From: Azoarcus sp.
Lineage (GTDB): Bacteria; Pseudomonadota; Gammaproteobacteria; Burkholderiales; Rhodocyclaceae
Direction: 5' to 3'
Assembly (NCBI GenBank): GCA_031282905.1
Contig: JAITCV010000237.1
Span: 1 to 14,913, forward strand
DNA: 14,913 bases
The notes under the pieces are model-generated. The model was given only the letters and a program-made list of their open reading frames with translations. It was not told the DNA's origin and made no database searches. The position numbers were made by a program, and so were the translations under genes. How positions within the stretch are numbered: position 1 is the first letter of the stretch; each line of letters begins with the position of its first letter. Shown here in pieces: positions 1 to 7,932 of the stretch.

Positions 1-22
1 CGCCCGAAAGGAGAAATCTCCC

Positions 23-3000
23 ATGTCGATCCATGTGGCACTGTCTCACGTCACCTCCTACCGCTACGATCGCCCGATCACGCTTGGCCCGCAGGTGGTG
101 CGCCTGCGCCCCGCGCCGCACAGCCGTACCCGTATCCTGTCTTATTCGCTCCGGGCCGTGCCGGAGAAGCACTTCATCAACTGGCAGCAAGACCCGCAGT
201 CGAACTACCTCGCCCGCCTGGTTTTTCCCGAAAAAACCACATCGTTCTCGGTCGAGGTCGATCTGGTCGCCGAGATGGCGGTGTTCAACCCGTTCGACTT
301 CTTCCTTGAGCCTCATGCCGAAAAAACGCCGTTCAAGTACGACGCGGGACTGACCCATGAACTTGCGCCCTACCTGCTGAAGCTTCCCGCCCAACCCCGA
401 TTTGCCGCCTACCTCGCCGCCATCGACCGCCGCGAACGGCGCACGGTGGATTTCCTCGTCGATCTCAACCACAGGCTGTTCGAGCATGTCCAATACCTGA
501 TCCGGCTGGAACCCGGCGTGCAGACGCCGGAAGAAACCCTCGACAAACGTTCCGGCTCATGCCGCGATTCGGCCTGGCTGCTCGTCCAGTTGTTGCGTCA
601 TCTGGGGCTGGCCGCGCGTTTCGTCTCCGGCTACCTGATCCAGCTTACCCCCGACGTGAAGCCGCTCGATGGCCCCTCCGGCCCGGCGACGGATTTCACC
701 GATCTGCACGCCTGGTGCGAGGTCTATTTGCCCGGCGCGGGCTGGGTGGGGCTCGACCCGACGTCCGGCCTGCTTGCCGGAGAAGGACACATTCCGCTCG
801 CCTGCTCGCCCGATCCGCTTTCGGCCGCGCCGATCAGCGGCGCGCTCGACCCGTGCGAAGTCGAATTCGATCACAGGATGAGCGTCACCCGCGTCCTGGA
901 AACGCCCCGCGTCACCAAGCCCTATGCCGAGGAGCAATGGCGCGAGATCGAACGGGTCGGCCACCTCGTCGACGCCGAACTGCGCGCCCATGACGTGCGC
1001 CTCACCCAGGGCGGCGAGCCGACGTTCGTTTCGGTCGACGACCCCGATGGCGAGGAATGGAATACCACCGCGATGGGGCCCGACAAGAAGCGTCTGGCCG
1101 CCGATTTGTATCACCGCCTGCGCCAGCGCTATGGCGAGCATGGCCTTGTTCATTTCGGCCAGGGCAAGTGGTATCCGGGCGAGCAGTTGCCACGCTGGTC
1201 GCTCAATTGTTTCTGGCGGCGCGACGGCGAGCCGATCTGGCAGCGTCCCGAACTCATCGCCGACGAAGCCGCGCCCACGGGGGCCGACGAACTCATCGGC
1301 GGGCGCTTCCTGCACGCCCTCGCCCGGCGGCTCGGACTCGACCCGGATCATGTCTTTCCCGCCTACGAGGACGTGTTTTATTACCTGTGGCGTGAGCGCC
1401 GCCTGCCGATCAATGTCGATCCTCTCGACTCGCGGGTCGACAACCCGCTGGAGCGCGAGCGCCTGCGCCAGATCTTCGGGCGCGGATTGTCCCGCGTCGC
1501 CGGTCATGTCCTGCCGGTCACGCGCGATCCGGCCGGCGGCTGGCAGAGCGGGCCGTGGTTCCTGCGCTCGGAACGCTGTTACCTGATTCCCGGCGATTCG
1601 CCGATGGGTTATCGCCTGCCGCTCGACTCGCAACCGTGGGCAGCGGAGAGCGATTACCCGTGGGTGCGCCAGCCCGACCCTTTCGAACGCTACCGCCCCT
1701 TGCCCGCGCACGCCATCTTGCGGCGGCAGTTTGCTCAGCGCGCCAGGGCGCAAGCCGTGGCAGCCGCGTCGACTTCCACCTCTGCGGCCCCGACGTCCAC
1801 ATCGACCGCCTCCGCCGCCCGCCCGCCCCGGATCTTCGAATCCGCGCATTGGGTGGTGCGCACCGCGATGTGCGCCGAGGCGCGAAACGGCACGCTGCAC
1901 CTCTTCATGCCGCCGCTCTCCGCGCTGGAGGATTACCTCGAAATCGTCACCGCCATCGAGGAGACCGCCGCCGAACTGCGCCAGCCCGTGCTGCTCGAAG
2001 GCTATGAGCCGCCGCGCGACGCCCGCCTGCAACACTTCCGCATCACTCCTGATCCAGGTGTCATCGAGGTCAACATCCATCCCGCCGCTTCGTGGGATGA
2101 ACTCGTCGCCCAGACCACCCACCTCTACGAGACCGCCCGCCGCTGCCGCCTCAGCACCGAGAAGTTCATGATCGACGGCCGCCATACCGGCACCGGCGGC
2201 GGCAACCACTTCGTGCTGGGCGGCGAAACCCCGGCGGATTCGCCCTTCCTGCGCCGCCCCGACCTGCTCAGGAGCCTGGTGAGTTACTGGCACAACCACC
2301 CGAGCCTGTCCTATCTGTTCTCCGGACTGTTCATCGGCCCGAGCTCGCAAGCGCCCAGGATCGACGAGGCCAGGAACGATTCGGTACCCGAACTGGAATT
2401 GGCCTTCAAGGAGATGAGCCGCCTTGCCATGGATGCGAACGCCTGCCCGCCGTGGCGGGTCGACCGTCTGTTGCGCAACCTGTTGATCGATGTGACCGGC
2501 AACACCCATCGCGCCGAATTCTGCATCGACAAGCTCTATTCCCCCGACGGTCCCGCCGGACGCCTCGGCCTGCTGGAATTGCGCGCCTTCGAGATGCCGC
2601 CGCACGCGCGCATGAGCCTCACCCAGCAACTGCTGCTGCGCGCCCTGGTTGCCCATTTCTGGCAAACCCCTTACGCTCCGCCACGGCTGGCGCGCTGGGG
2701 CACGGAATTGCATGACCGTTTCCTGCTGCCGCATTTCGTCTGGCAGGATTTCGTCGATGTCATCGAGAATCTGCAGGCCGCCGGTTATCCCCTGGAGCCC
2801 GCGTGGTTCGCGCCACATTTCGAATTCCGCTTTCCAAAATATGGCGACTACATGGTCAAGGGCATGGAACTGGAACTGCGCGCCGCGCTCGAACCCTGGC
2901 ACGTCATGGGCGAGGAAGGCGCGCCCGGCGGCACCGTGCGCTATGTCGATTCTTCGCTCGAACGGATGCAGGTCAAATTGCGCGGCGCAAGCCCCGAACG

Positions 3001-3370
3001 CTATGTCGTCACCTGCAATGGCGTGCCGCTTCCCCTGCGGGCGAGCGGCGTCGTGGGCGAATTCGTCGCCGGGGTGCGCTACCGCGCCTGGCAGCCCGCC
3101 TCGGCCCTGCATCCGACCATCGGCATCGACAGTCCGCTCACCTTCGACATCGTCGACACCTGGAACGAGCGCAGTCTCGGCGGTTGCCAATATCATGTCG
3201 CCCATCCCGGCGGACGCAGCTTCGACACCTTCCCGATCAACGCCTTCGAGGCCGAAAGCCGCCGCATCGCCCGTTTTTTCCGCATCGGCCACAGCCCTGG
3301 ACGAATCGCCGCGCGTGAAATCCAACCCCAGGCGGAATTCCCTTTCACGTTAGACTTGCGTCATCACTGA
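23..3370 (+). CDS. Transglutaminase-like protease fused to DUF2126 (circularly permuted glutamine-synthetase-like amidoligase)
   Basis: This 1115-residue protein has two parts. Residues 1-290 form a bacterial transglutaminase-like module: an N-terminal beta domain, then the core with a visible triad, C180 (GSCRD), H229 (DLHAW) and D245 (GLDPTSG). Residues from about 300 to the end match DUF2126, which published domain analysis assigns to circularly permuted glutamine-synthetase-like ligases. Conserved-looking blocks are TQGGEPTF (328-335), HTGTGGGNH (721-729), GNTHRAEF (826-833) and LLELRAFEMPPH (850-861). A low-complexity Ala/Ser/Thr linker (about 574-603) interrupts the second part. There is no signal peptide or membrane segment, so it is probably cytoplasmic. 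The likely role, forming an amide bond and cleaving or transferring peptides, is inferred and the substrate is unknown. The start follows AAAGGAG at 7-13. It is the first gene of a three-gene operon, ending 19 bases before the next. About 1100 residues is normal for this fusion. Confidence 0.93.
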   Translation: MSIHVALSHVTSYRYDRPITLGPQVVRLRPAPHSRTRILSYSLRAVPEKHFINWQQDPQSNYLARLVFPEKTTSFSVEVDLVAEMAVFNPFDFFLEPHAEKTPFKYDAGLTHELAPYLLKLPAQPRFAAYLAAIDRRERRTVDFLVDLNHRLFEHVQYLIRLEPGVQTPEETLDKRSGSCRDSAWLLVQLLRHLGLAARFVSGYLIQLTPDVKPLDGPSGPATDFTDLHAWCEVYLPGAGWVGLDPTSGLLAGEGHIPLACSPDPLSAAPISGALDPCEVEFDHRMSVTRVLETPRVTKPYAEEQWREIERVGHLVDAELRAHDVRLTQGGEPTFVSVDDPDGEEWNTTAMGPDKKRLAADLYHRLRQRYGEHGLVHFGQGKWYPGEQLPRWSLNCFWRRDGEPIWQRPELIADEAAPTGADELIGGRFLHALARRLGLDPDHVFPAYEDVFYYLWRERRLPINVDPLDSRVDNPLERERLRQIFGRGLSRVAGHVLPVTRDPAGGWQSGPWFLRSERCYLIPGDSPMGYRLPLDSQPWAAESDYPWVRQPDPFERYRPLPAHAILRRQFAQRARAQAVAAASTSTSAAPTSTSTASAARPPRIFESAHWVVRTAMCAEARNGTLHLFMPPLSALEDYLEIVTAIEETAAELRQPVLLEGYEPPRDARLQHFRITPDPGVIEVNIHPAASWDELVAQTTHLYETARRCRLSTEKFMIDGRHTGTGGGNHFVLGGETPADSPFLRRPDLLRSLVSYWHNHPSLSYLFSGLFIGPSSQAPRIDEARNDSVPELELAFKEMSRLAMDANACPPWRVDRLLRNLLIDVTGNTHRAEFCIDKLYSPDGPAGRLGLLELRAFEMPPHARMSLTQQLLLRALVAHFWQTPYAPPRLARWGTELHDRFLLPHFVWQDFVDVIENLQAAGYPLEPAWFAPHFEFRFPKYGDYMVKGMELELRAALEPWHVMGEEGAPGGTVRYVDSSLERMQVKLRGASPERYVVTCNGVPLPLRASGVVGEFVAGVRYRAWQPASALHPTIGIDSPLTFDIVDTWNERSLGGCQYHVAHPGGRSFDTFPINAFEAESRRIARFFRIGHSPGRIAAREIQPQAEFPFTLDLRHH

Positions 3371-3389
3371 ACGCACCACCCTCGCCTCC

Positions 3390-5909
3390 ATGCCCACCGG
3401 CATCCTGCACGACTATCGCCCGCACAGCGGCCGTTATGACGAAATGTTCGTCCGGCGCGGAGAAGCGCGCCCCCATTGGCGGCTGTTCGCCGAACGGCTG
3501 GGAGGCTTTCCCAGCGAGGAACTCGTCCAGCGCGCCGAGTTCGTGCGCGGCGCGATCGAAGCCGACGGCGTGAGCTACAACGTTTATGCCGACCCCCAGG
3601 GCATGCGCCGTCCGTGGGAACTCGACATGCTGCCGCTCATCATCAGCGCCGACGAATGGCAAACCCTGTCGGCGGCGATCGCCCAGCGCGCGCGCCTGCT
3701 CAACGCCATGCTCGCTGATCTCTACGGCCCGCAAGCCCTGCTCGCCGAAGGCTTGCTGCCGCCCGCGCTGGTCTTCGGCCAACATGCTTTCCGCTGGCCC
3801 GCGCGCGGCATCCAGCCCCTGGGCGGCGTCTGGCTGTTCAGCTACGCATGTGACATCGCGCGCGCCCCCGATGGGCGCTGGTGGGCGATCGCCGACCGCT
3901 GCCAGGGCCCCTCGGGCGCGGGTTACGCGCTGCAAAACCGCATCATCGTCTCGCGCGCGTTTCCGGTGGCCTTTCGCGACATGCACATCCACCCGCTCGC
4001 CTCCTATTTCCGCGCCATGCAGGAGAGCCTGGCGCGGCTCGCCGCCAGCGCCAACGAATCGCCGCTCACCGTGCTGCTCACCCCCGGGCCATACAACGAA
4101 ACCTATTTCGAGCACGCCTTCCTCGCCCGTTATCTCGGTTTCCCGCTGGTCGAAGGGCAAGACCTCACCGTGCGCGACCACACCGTCTTCCTGAAAACCC
4201 TGCGCGGCCTGCGCCGGGTGCACGCCATCCTGCGCCGCCTGGACGACGATTTCTGCGACCCGCTCGAATTGCGCGCCGACTCCGCCCTCGGCATCCCCGG
4301 CATGCTCGGCGCCCTGCGCGCCGGACGGGTGGTGCTCGCCAACGCCATCGGCAGCGGCGTACTCGAATCCGGTGCCCTGTTCGGCTTCCTGCCCGCGATC
4401 TGCGAACGCCTGCTCGGCGAAAAACTCGCCATGCCCTCGGTGGCAAGCTGGTGGTGCGGCGAACCGCCCGCGCTGAAATACGTGCTCGGCCATCTCGACG
4501 AACTGGTCATCAAACCCGCCTTTCCCAGCATGCACATGGACGCGGTATTCGGCCACCAATTGAAGGGCGAGGAACGCCGGCGGATGATCGAACGCATCCT
4601 CGCCCAGCCCCACGCCTACGTCGCCCAGGAGTGGGTACGGCTCGCCCAGGCGCCGGTATGGCGGCATCAGCGCCTGCTGCCGCGCTCGGTCGGCATCCGG
4701 GTGTTTTCCTGTGCCGCCGCCGACGGCGGTTACATCGTGATGCCTGGAGCATTGGGCCGGGTCGCCGCGAACGCCGGGATGGAAGTCATCTCCATGCAAC
4801 GCGGAGGATTGTCCAAGGACACCTGGATACAAGCCCAAGCCCCGGTGACGCGCGCCACCTTGCTCAAACGCCGCCTCGGGGTGGACGACCTCGCGCGCAA
4901 TGGCGTCGACATCCCGTCACGGGTAGGAGAAAACCTGTTCTGGCTCGGACGCTATGCCGATAGGGTCGAGCACGGCGCGCGTCTGTTGCGCGCGGCCCTC
5001 TCGCGCGTGGCAAGCAGCGATGCCGACGGACCAAACCTGGCCGGTCTGCTCGAAGCAGCCCGCCGCCTGGGCTTCCTGACCGATGACGACAAAGAAAGCG
5101 ACAAGGACAGCGAACCGGCGGCAACCGGCGCGGACAACACGCTCGAACACGATCTCATCACCGCGCTCGCCGACCCCGGGCGCGCCGGCTCGGTCGCCGC
5201 CAACCTGCGCGCCCTGGCTTTTTCCGCCGGACAAGTGCGCGAACGCCTGTCCCTGGACAACTGGCACGCCCTGAACAGCCTCGGACAACTGCTCGACACC
5301 CCCATCGGCAGCACCGACCAGGCGCTCTTCGCCATCGACCGCGTGATGCAAGCCTGCATTTCCATGGCCGGTTTCGCCCATGACGACATGACCCGCGACG
5401 AAGGCTGGCGCTTCCTCATCCTCGGCCGCCGCATCGAACGCCTCGAAGGCTTGGCCGGACTGATCCTGACGCCGGTCGAAGCCGCGCCCGACACCCGCGA
5501 ACAGATGCTCGAATGGCTGCTGGAAGCCACCAACTCCATCGTCACCTACCGCGCCCGTTACCGCCGCGCGCCCGAACTGCTGCCCGCCCTTCACCTGATC
5601 GTGTTCGACCGCAGCAATCCCCATGCCGTGAGCTTCCAGGTCGACATCCTGCGCGAATACCTCGCGCTCACCGCGCGCGAACTCGGCCACCCCTACCCCT
5701 CGCTGATGATCGACCCCCTCGCCCGCCGCCTGGAAGACTTCGACCTCACCCGTTTCGAAGCCGAAGACGAAAGCCTGGAACTCGCCCTCGGCACCCTGCG
5801 CACCCTGCTCCGCGAAGCCATCGACTGCGCGCAAAACCTCTCCGACGAAGTGCACCGGCGTTATTTCACCCACACTTCGCGCCCGATGCTGCTGCGCCGG
5901 GTAGCCTGA
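3390..5909 (+). CDS. Circularly permuted type 2 ATP-grasp protein fused to an alpha-E (DUF403) domain
   Basis: This 839-residue protein joins two families often encoded separately. The N-terminal 460 or so residues are a circularly permuted ATP-grasp ligase, with blocks FGQHAFRW (129-136), DRCQGPSGAGYALQNR (169-184), TPGPYNETYFEHAFLAR (231-247) and ANAIGSGVLES (317-327). Residues from about 512 (VGENLFWLGRYADR) to the end are the all-helical alpha-E domain, interrupted by an acidic Asp/Glu/Lys-rich insert at about 565-587. ATP-grasp enzymes activate a carboxylate as an acyl phosphate and join it to an amine; the substrate here is unknown. The domain pair with a GS-like ligase and transglutaminases was proposed as a peptide-synthesis or tagging system. 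The start lacks a purine-rich ribosome binding site and the frame is closed upstream by TAG at 3351, so this ATG is the only ordinary start and is probably coupled to translation of the gene before. It ends 4 bases before the next gene. Confidence 0.93.
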   Translation: MPTGILHDYRPHSGRYDEMFVRRGEARPHWRLFAERLGGFPSEELVQRAEFVRGAIEADGVSYNVYADPQGMRRPWELDMLPLIISADEWQTLSAAIAQRARLLNAMLADLYGPQALLAEGLLPPALVFGQHAFRWPARGIQPLGGVWLFSYACDIARAPDGRWWAIADRCQGPSGAGYALQNRIIVSRAFPVAFRDMHIHPLASYFRAMQESLARLAASANESPLTVLLTPGPYNETYFEHAFLARYLGFPLVEGQDLTVRDHTVFLKTLRGLRRVHAILRRLDDDFCDPLELRADSALGIPGMLGALRAGRVVLANAIGSGVLESGALFGFLPAICERLLGEKLAMPSVASWWCGEPPALKYVLGHLDELVIKPAFPSMHMDAVFGHQLKGEERRRMIERILAQPHAYVAQEWVRLAQAPVWRHQRLLPRSVGIRVFSCAAADGGYIVMPGALGRVAANAGMEVISMQRGGLSKDTWIQAQAPVTRATLLKRRLGVDDLARNGVDIPSRVGENLFWLGRYADRVEHGARLLRAALSRVASSDADGPNLAGLLEAARRLGFLTDDDKESDKDSEPAATGADNTLEHDLITALADPGRAGSVAANLRALAFSAGQVRERLSLDNWHALNSLGQLLDTPIGSTDQALFAIDRVMQACISMAGFAHDDMTRDEGWRFLILGRRIERLEGLAGLILTPVEAAPDTREQMLEWLLEATNSIVTYRARYRRAPELLPALHLIVFDRSNPHAVSFQVDILREYLALTARELGHPYPSLMIDPLARRLEDFDLTRFEAEDESLELALGTLRTLLREAIDCAQNLSDEVHRRYFTHTSRPMLLRRVA

Positions 5910-5913
5910 ACCC

Positions 5914-6840
5914 ATGGACGCCGTGCGCTACCTCATCCGTCACGACACCCGCTATCGCTACGACCAGCCGGTTGGCGAATCGCGCCAGATCGTGCGCCTC
6001 ACCCCGCGCGCGCTGCCCCGCCAGCGCTGCCTGAGCCATGCGCTGGAGATTCGCCCCCAACCCCGGCGCAGCGAGAATTTCATCGATGGTTTCGGCAACC
6101 ATGCATGCTCACTTCATTTCGAGCACGAACACGACGAACTGTTCGTGCGCGCCGAAAGCCTGATCGAACTCAGCCCGCCGCCGCCCCGCGAACTCGCCGC
6201 CAGCCCGGCATGGGAAGAAGCCAGCGAACAGCTCGCCTACCGCGCCGGACGCACCTTCGACTCCGAATTGCTGGAAGCCTGCGGTTTCCTGTTCGAATCG
6301 CGCCATGTGCGGGTCAAGCGCGAATTCGCCGACTACGCATATGCCGACTTCCTCCCCGGCGCGCCGCTGCTGCTCGGCGCCGAGCGCCTGATGCGGCGCA
6401 TCCACGATGAATTCACCTATGACACCACCGCCACCGACATCTCGACCCCGGTCACCGAGGTCTTCGACAAGCGGCGTGGCGTCTGCCAGGACTTCGCCCA
6501 CCTGATGCTCTCCTGCCTGCGCTCGCTGGGCTTGGCCGCGCGCTACGTATCCGGCTACATCCTTACCCACCCGCCCCAGGGCAAGACCCGCCTCATCGGC
6601 GCCGACGCCACCCACGCCTGGATATCGGTTTTCTGCCCCGGCATGGGCTGGGTAGACTTCGACCCCACCAACGCGCAAATCCCCAGCCTGGAGCACGTCA
6701 CCCTCGGCTGGGGCCGGGATTTCAGCGACGTCTCCCCCTTGCGCGGCGTCATCCTCGGCGGCGGCGGCCACGAACCGGAAATCGCCGTCACCATGGTGCC
6801 GGAAGCGGAACGCGCGGTACTGTATCCGGCAGAAGCCTGA
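5914..6840 (+). CDS. Stand-alone transglutaminase-like family protein
   Basis: This 308-residue protein has the bacterial transglutaminase-like architecture: an N-terminal beta-rich domain (about 1-85, opening with the DTRYRYDQPV motif) and a catalytic core. The core carries C191 (RGVCQDFAH), H234 (DATHAW) and D250 (VDFDPTNA), a complete cysteine-protease/transglutaminase triad. It is paralogous to the N-terminal domain of the first gene in the operon but lacks DUF2126. No signal peptide is seen, so it is probably cytoplasmic. The ATG lies 4 bases after the previous stop with no good Shine-Dalgarno sequence, which suggests translational coupling. In related operons this family accompanies the ATP-grasp/alpha-E pair and often the Anbu peptidase; no Anbu gene follows here. 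It probably cleaves or transfers peptides made by the partner ligases, but that is inferred from context. A peptidase or an acyltransferase activity are both possible. Confidence 0.92.
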   Translation: MDAVRYLIRHDTRYRYDQPVGESRQIVRLTPRALPRQRCLSHALEIRPQPRRSENFIDGFGNHACSLHFEHEHDELFVRAESLIELSPPPPRELAASPAWEEASEQLAYRAGRTFDSELLEACGFLFESRHVRVKREFADYAYADFLPGAPLLLGAERLMRRIHDEFTYDTTATDISTPVTEVFDKRRGVCQDFAHLMLSCLRSLGLAARYVSGYILTHPPQGKTRLIGADATHAWISVFCPGMGWVDFDPTNAQIPSLEHVTLGWGRDFSDVSPLRGVILGGGGHEPEIAVTMVPEAERAVLYPAEA

Positions 6841-7100
6841 AACGAAGCAGGAGCACGGCGCGCCGCGCCCCACAGCAGAAGGTTTTACCCGCTGCGGTTT
6901 GCGGGCGAATCCATCCATCGAAGCGCCAGAGAACGCTCAGCGGTCGTATATCTGAAGTTACGCCAGAAAATATCAATCAAAGACCGGCTCTTTTATCTTC
7001 CCGAAAAGATTGCGCCCTGTTTGAATATATTTTGAGCAAAGACAGCGATCCTTTTTCAAAAACCTGGCCTCCAAGTCGAACAGGCCCACGCTGTTGGTTT

Positions 7101-7116
7101 TGTCTCTCATGAGACA
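7101..7116. promoter_or_regulatory. Inverted repeat, possible operator
   Basis: TGTCTC-TCAT-GAGACA is a perfect 6-base inverted repeat around a 4-base centre that itself reads TCATGA-like across the middle. It sits in the AT-rich gap, about 115 bases upstream of the proposed -10 box of the flavodoxin-like gene. It could be a protein-binding site or a small hairpin. No regulator gene is nearby to support a specific assignment. Confidence 0.3.
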
Positions 7117-7205
7117 TACCATTTCATATGAATTCCTGAATTCCGAGTGCAGCCCTCGATCCGGACTTGAATCCCGACGGGATACACGCGCATGACTTAT
7201 ACAAG

Positions 7206-7235
7206 ATGGCAAATCTCCCTGGTCTTGGCTACAAT
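7206..7235 (+). promoter_or_regulatory. Putative sigma-70 promoter of the flavodoxin-like gene
   Basis: A -10-like TACAAT lies at 7230-7235 and a weak -35-like ATGGCA at 7206-7211, 18 bases apart. A transcript would start near 7242 and give a leader of about 40 bases that contains the strong AAGGAG at 7271-7276. The -10 box matches the consensus in five of six positions; the -35 box in four. Confidence 0.4.
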
Positions 7236-7282
7236 GCGCCCTGCTTTTCCCCAACCCTGAAATTACCCGAAAGGAGAACACC

Positions 7283-7837
7283 ATGACAAAAACCGTTGTC
7301 GTCCATCATTCTGGCTATGGTCATACCAAGCGCCTGGCCGAGGCCGTGGCTGAAGGCGCGGGCGCGGAACTTCTCGCCATCGATGCCGAAGGCAACCTTT
7401 CCGATGCCGATTGGGAAAAACTCTCCGCCGCCGACGCCATCATCTTCGGCTCGCCCACCTACATGGGCAATGTGAGCTGGCAATTCAAGAAATTCGCGGA
7501 CGCCTCCTCCAGGATCTGGTTTCAGCAAGGCTGGAAGGACAAGGTATTCGGCGGCTTCACCAACAGCGGCAGCGTGAATGGCGACAAGCAGGTCACGCTC
7601 ACTTACCTGCAAACCCTGGCCCTGCAACATGGCGGCCTGTGGGTGGGCTTGGGAATCCTCCCCGCCAGCGCGAAAGCGAACACGCGCGACGACATCAATT
7701 GGCTGGGCGCTTTCGGTGGTCTCTTCGGTCGCACGCCGGGCGATGCGGGCGTCGACGAAATGTCCCCCGGCGACCTCGAGACCGCCAAACTCTATGGCCG
7801 ACGCATCACGGAAATCGCCGGAAAATTCCACGCCTGA
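7283..7837 (+). CDS. Flavodoxin-like FMN-binding NAD(P)H-dependent oxidoreductase family protein
   Basis: This 184-residue protein has a flavodoxin fold. The phosphate-binding loop of FMN is visible after the first strand (SGYGHTKRLAEA, residues 10-21). A second flavin-contacting loop follows strand three (GSPTYMGN, 56-63), and FTNSGS (92-97) marks strand four. Length and motifs fit the flavodoxin/WrbA superfamily, though the WrbA hallmark GTPTRFG is replaced by GSPTYMG, so I do not call it wrbA. It is probably a cytoplasmic flavoprotein that reduces quinones or similar acceptors with NAD(P)H; the substrate is unknown. The start is well supported by AAGGAG at 7271-7276, six bases before the ATG. 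It appears monocistronic, with an AT-rich gap upstream and a convergent gene downstream. Confidence 0.85.
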   Translation: MTKTVVVHHSGYGHTKRLAEAVAEGAGAELLAIDAEGNLSDADWEKLSAADAIIFGSPTYMGNVSWQFKKFADASSRIWFQQGWKDKVFGGFTNSGSVNGDKQVTLTYLQTLALQHGGLWVGLGILPASAKANTRDDINWLGAFGGLFGRTPGDAGVDEMSPGDLETAKLYGRRITEIAGKFHA

Positions 7838-7859
7838 GTTGGATTTTGCGGGGATGTGC

Positions 7860-7879
7860 GCCCCTGCCGAAGCGGGGGC
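7860..7879. terminator. GC-rich hairpin between convergent genes
   Basis: GCCCCTGC-CGAA-GCGGGGGC forms an 8-base-pair stem (one G-T pair) closed by a CGAA tetraloop. It lies between the stop of the flavodoxin-like gene and the convergent stop of the YqaA-like gene. Neither side has a run of T, so it may stabilise transcript ends or work with another factor rather than act as a classical intrinsic terminator. Confidence 0.45.
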
Positions 7880-7932
7880 AAACTGAAAGGTTCTGGAAAA
7901 GCCGCGGGTCTGCGGTCTTCGCTTTGGGCGCA

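Larger units (their letters stand above)
6841..7282. other. AT-rich intergenic gap, no convincing gene
   Basis: No reading frame here looks like a protein. The longest, 103 codons on the minus strand (6973-7284), is rich in Cys and Ser, resembles no family I know and overlaps the next gene's ribosome binding site. The first 60 bases hold a small GC hairpin (GGCGC-GCC-GCGCC at 6857-6869) and a CCCGC/GCGGG pair, neither followed by a T tract, so a terminator for the upstream operon is not clear. From about 6940 to 7200 the base composition falls sharply: 7021-7140 is 49 G+C of 120. This part carries an inverted repeat at 7101-7116 and a direct repeat, GAATTCCT GAATTCCG, at 7130-7145. The last 80 bases hold the likely promoter of the flavodoxin-like gene. 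Confidence 0.6.

Noticed and set aside
557..3325. A 922-codon open frame on the minus strand, antisense to the transglutaminase/DUF2126 gene
   Set aside because: It mirrors the GC-rich codon pattern of the real gene, has no recognisable domain and overlaps a protein with clear catalytic motifs.
3345..4838. A 497-codon minus-strand frame opposite the ATP-grasp gene
   Set aside because: It is a compositional shadow in a high-GC gene with no family features.
7130..7145. Tandem GAATTCC copies as a possible insertion target duplication
   Set aside because: There is no insertion sequence, terminal inverted repeat or transposase nearby; two short copies can arise by chance or slippage.
6973..7284. 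A 103-codon minus-strand frame in the AT-rich gap
   Set aside because: It has no similarity I recognise, no ribosome binding site that I can see, and it covers the promoter and start of the flavodoxin-like gene.
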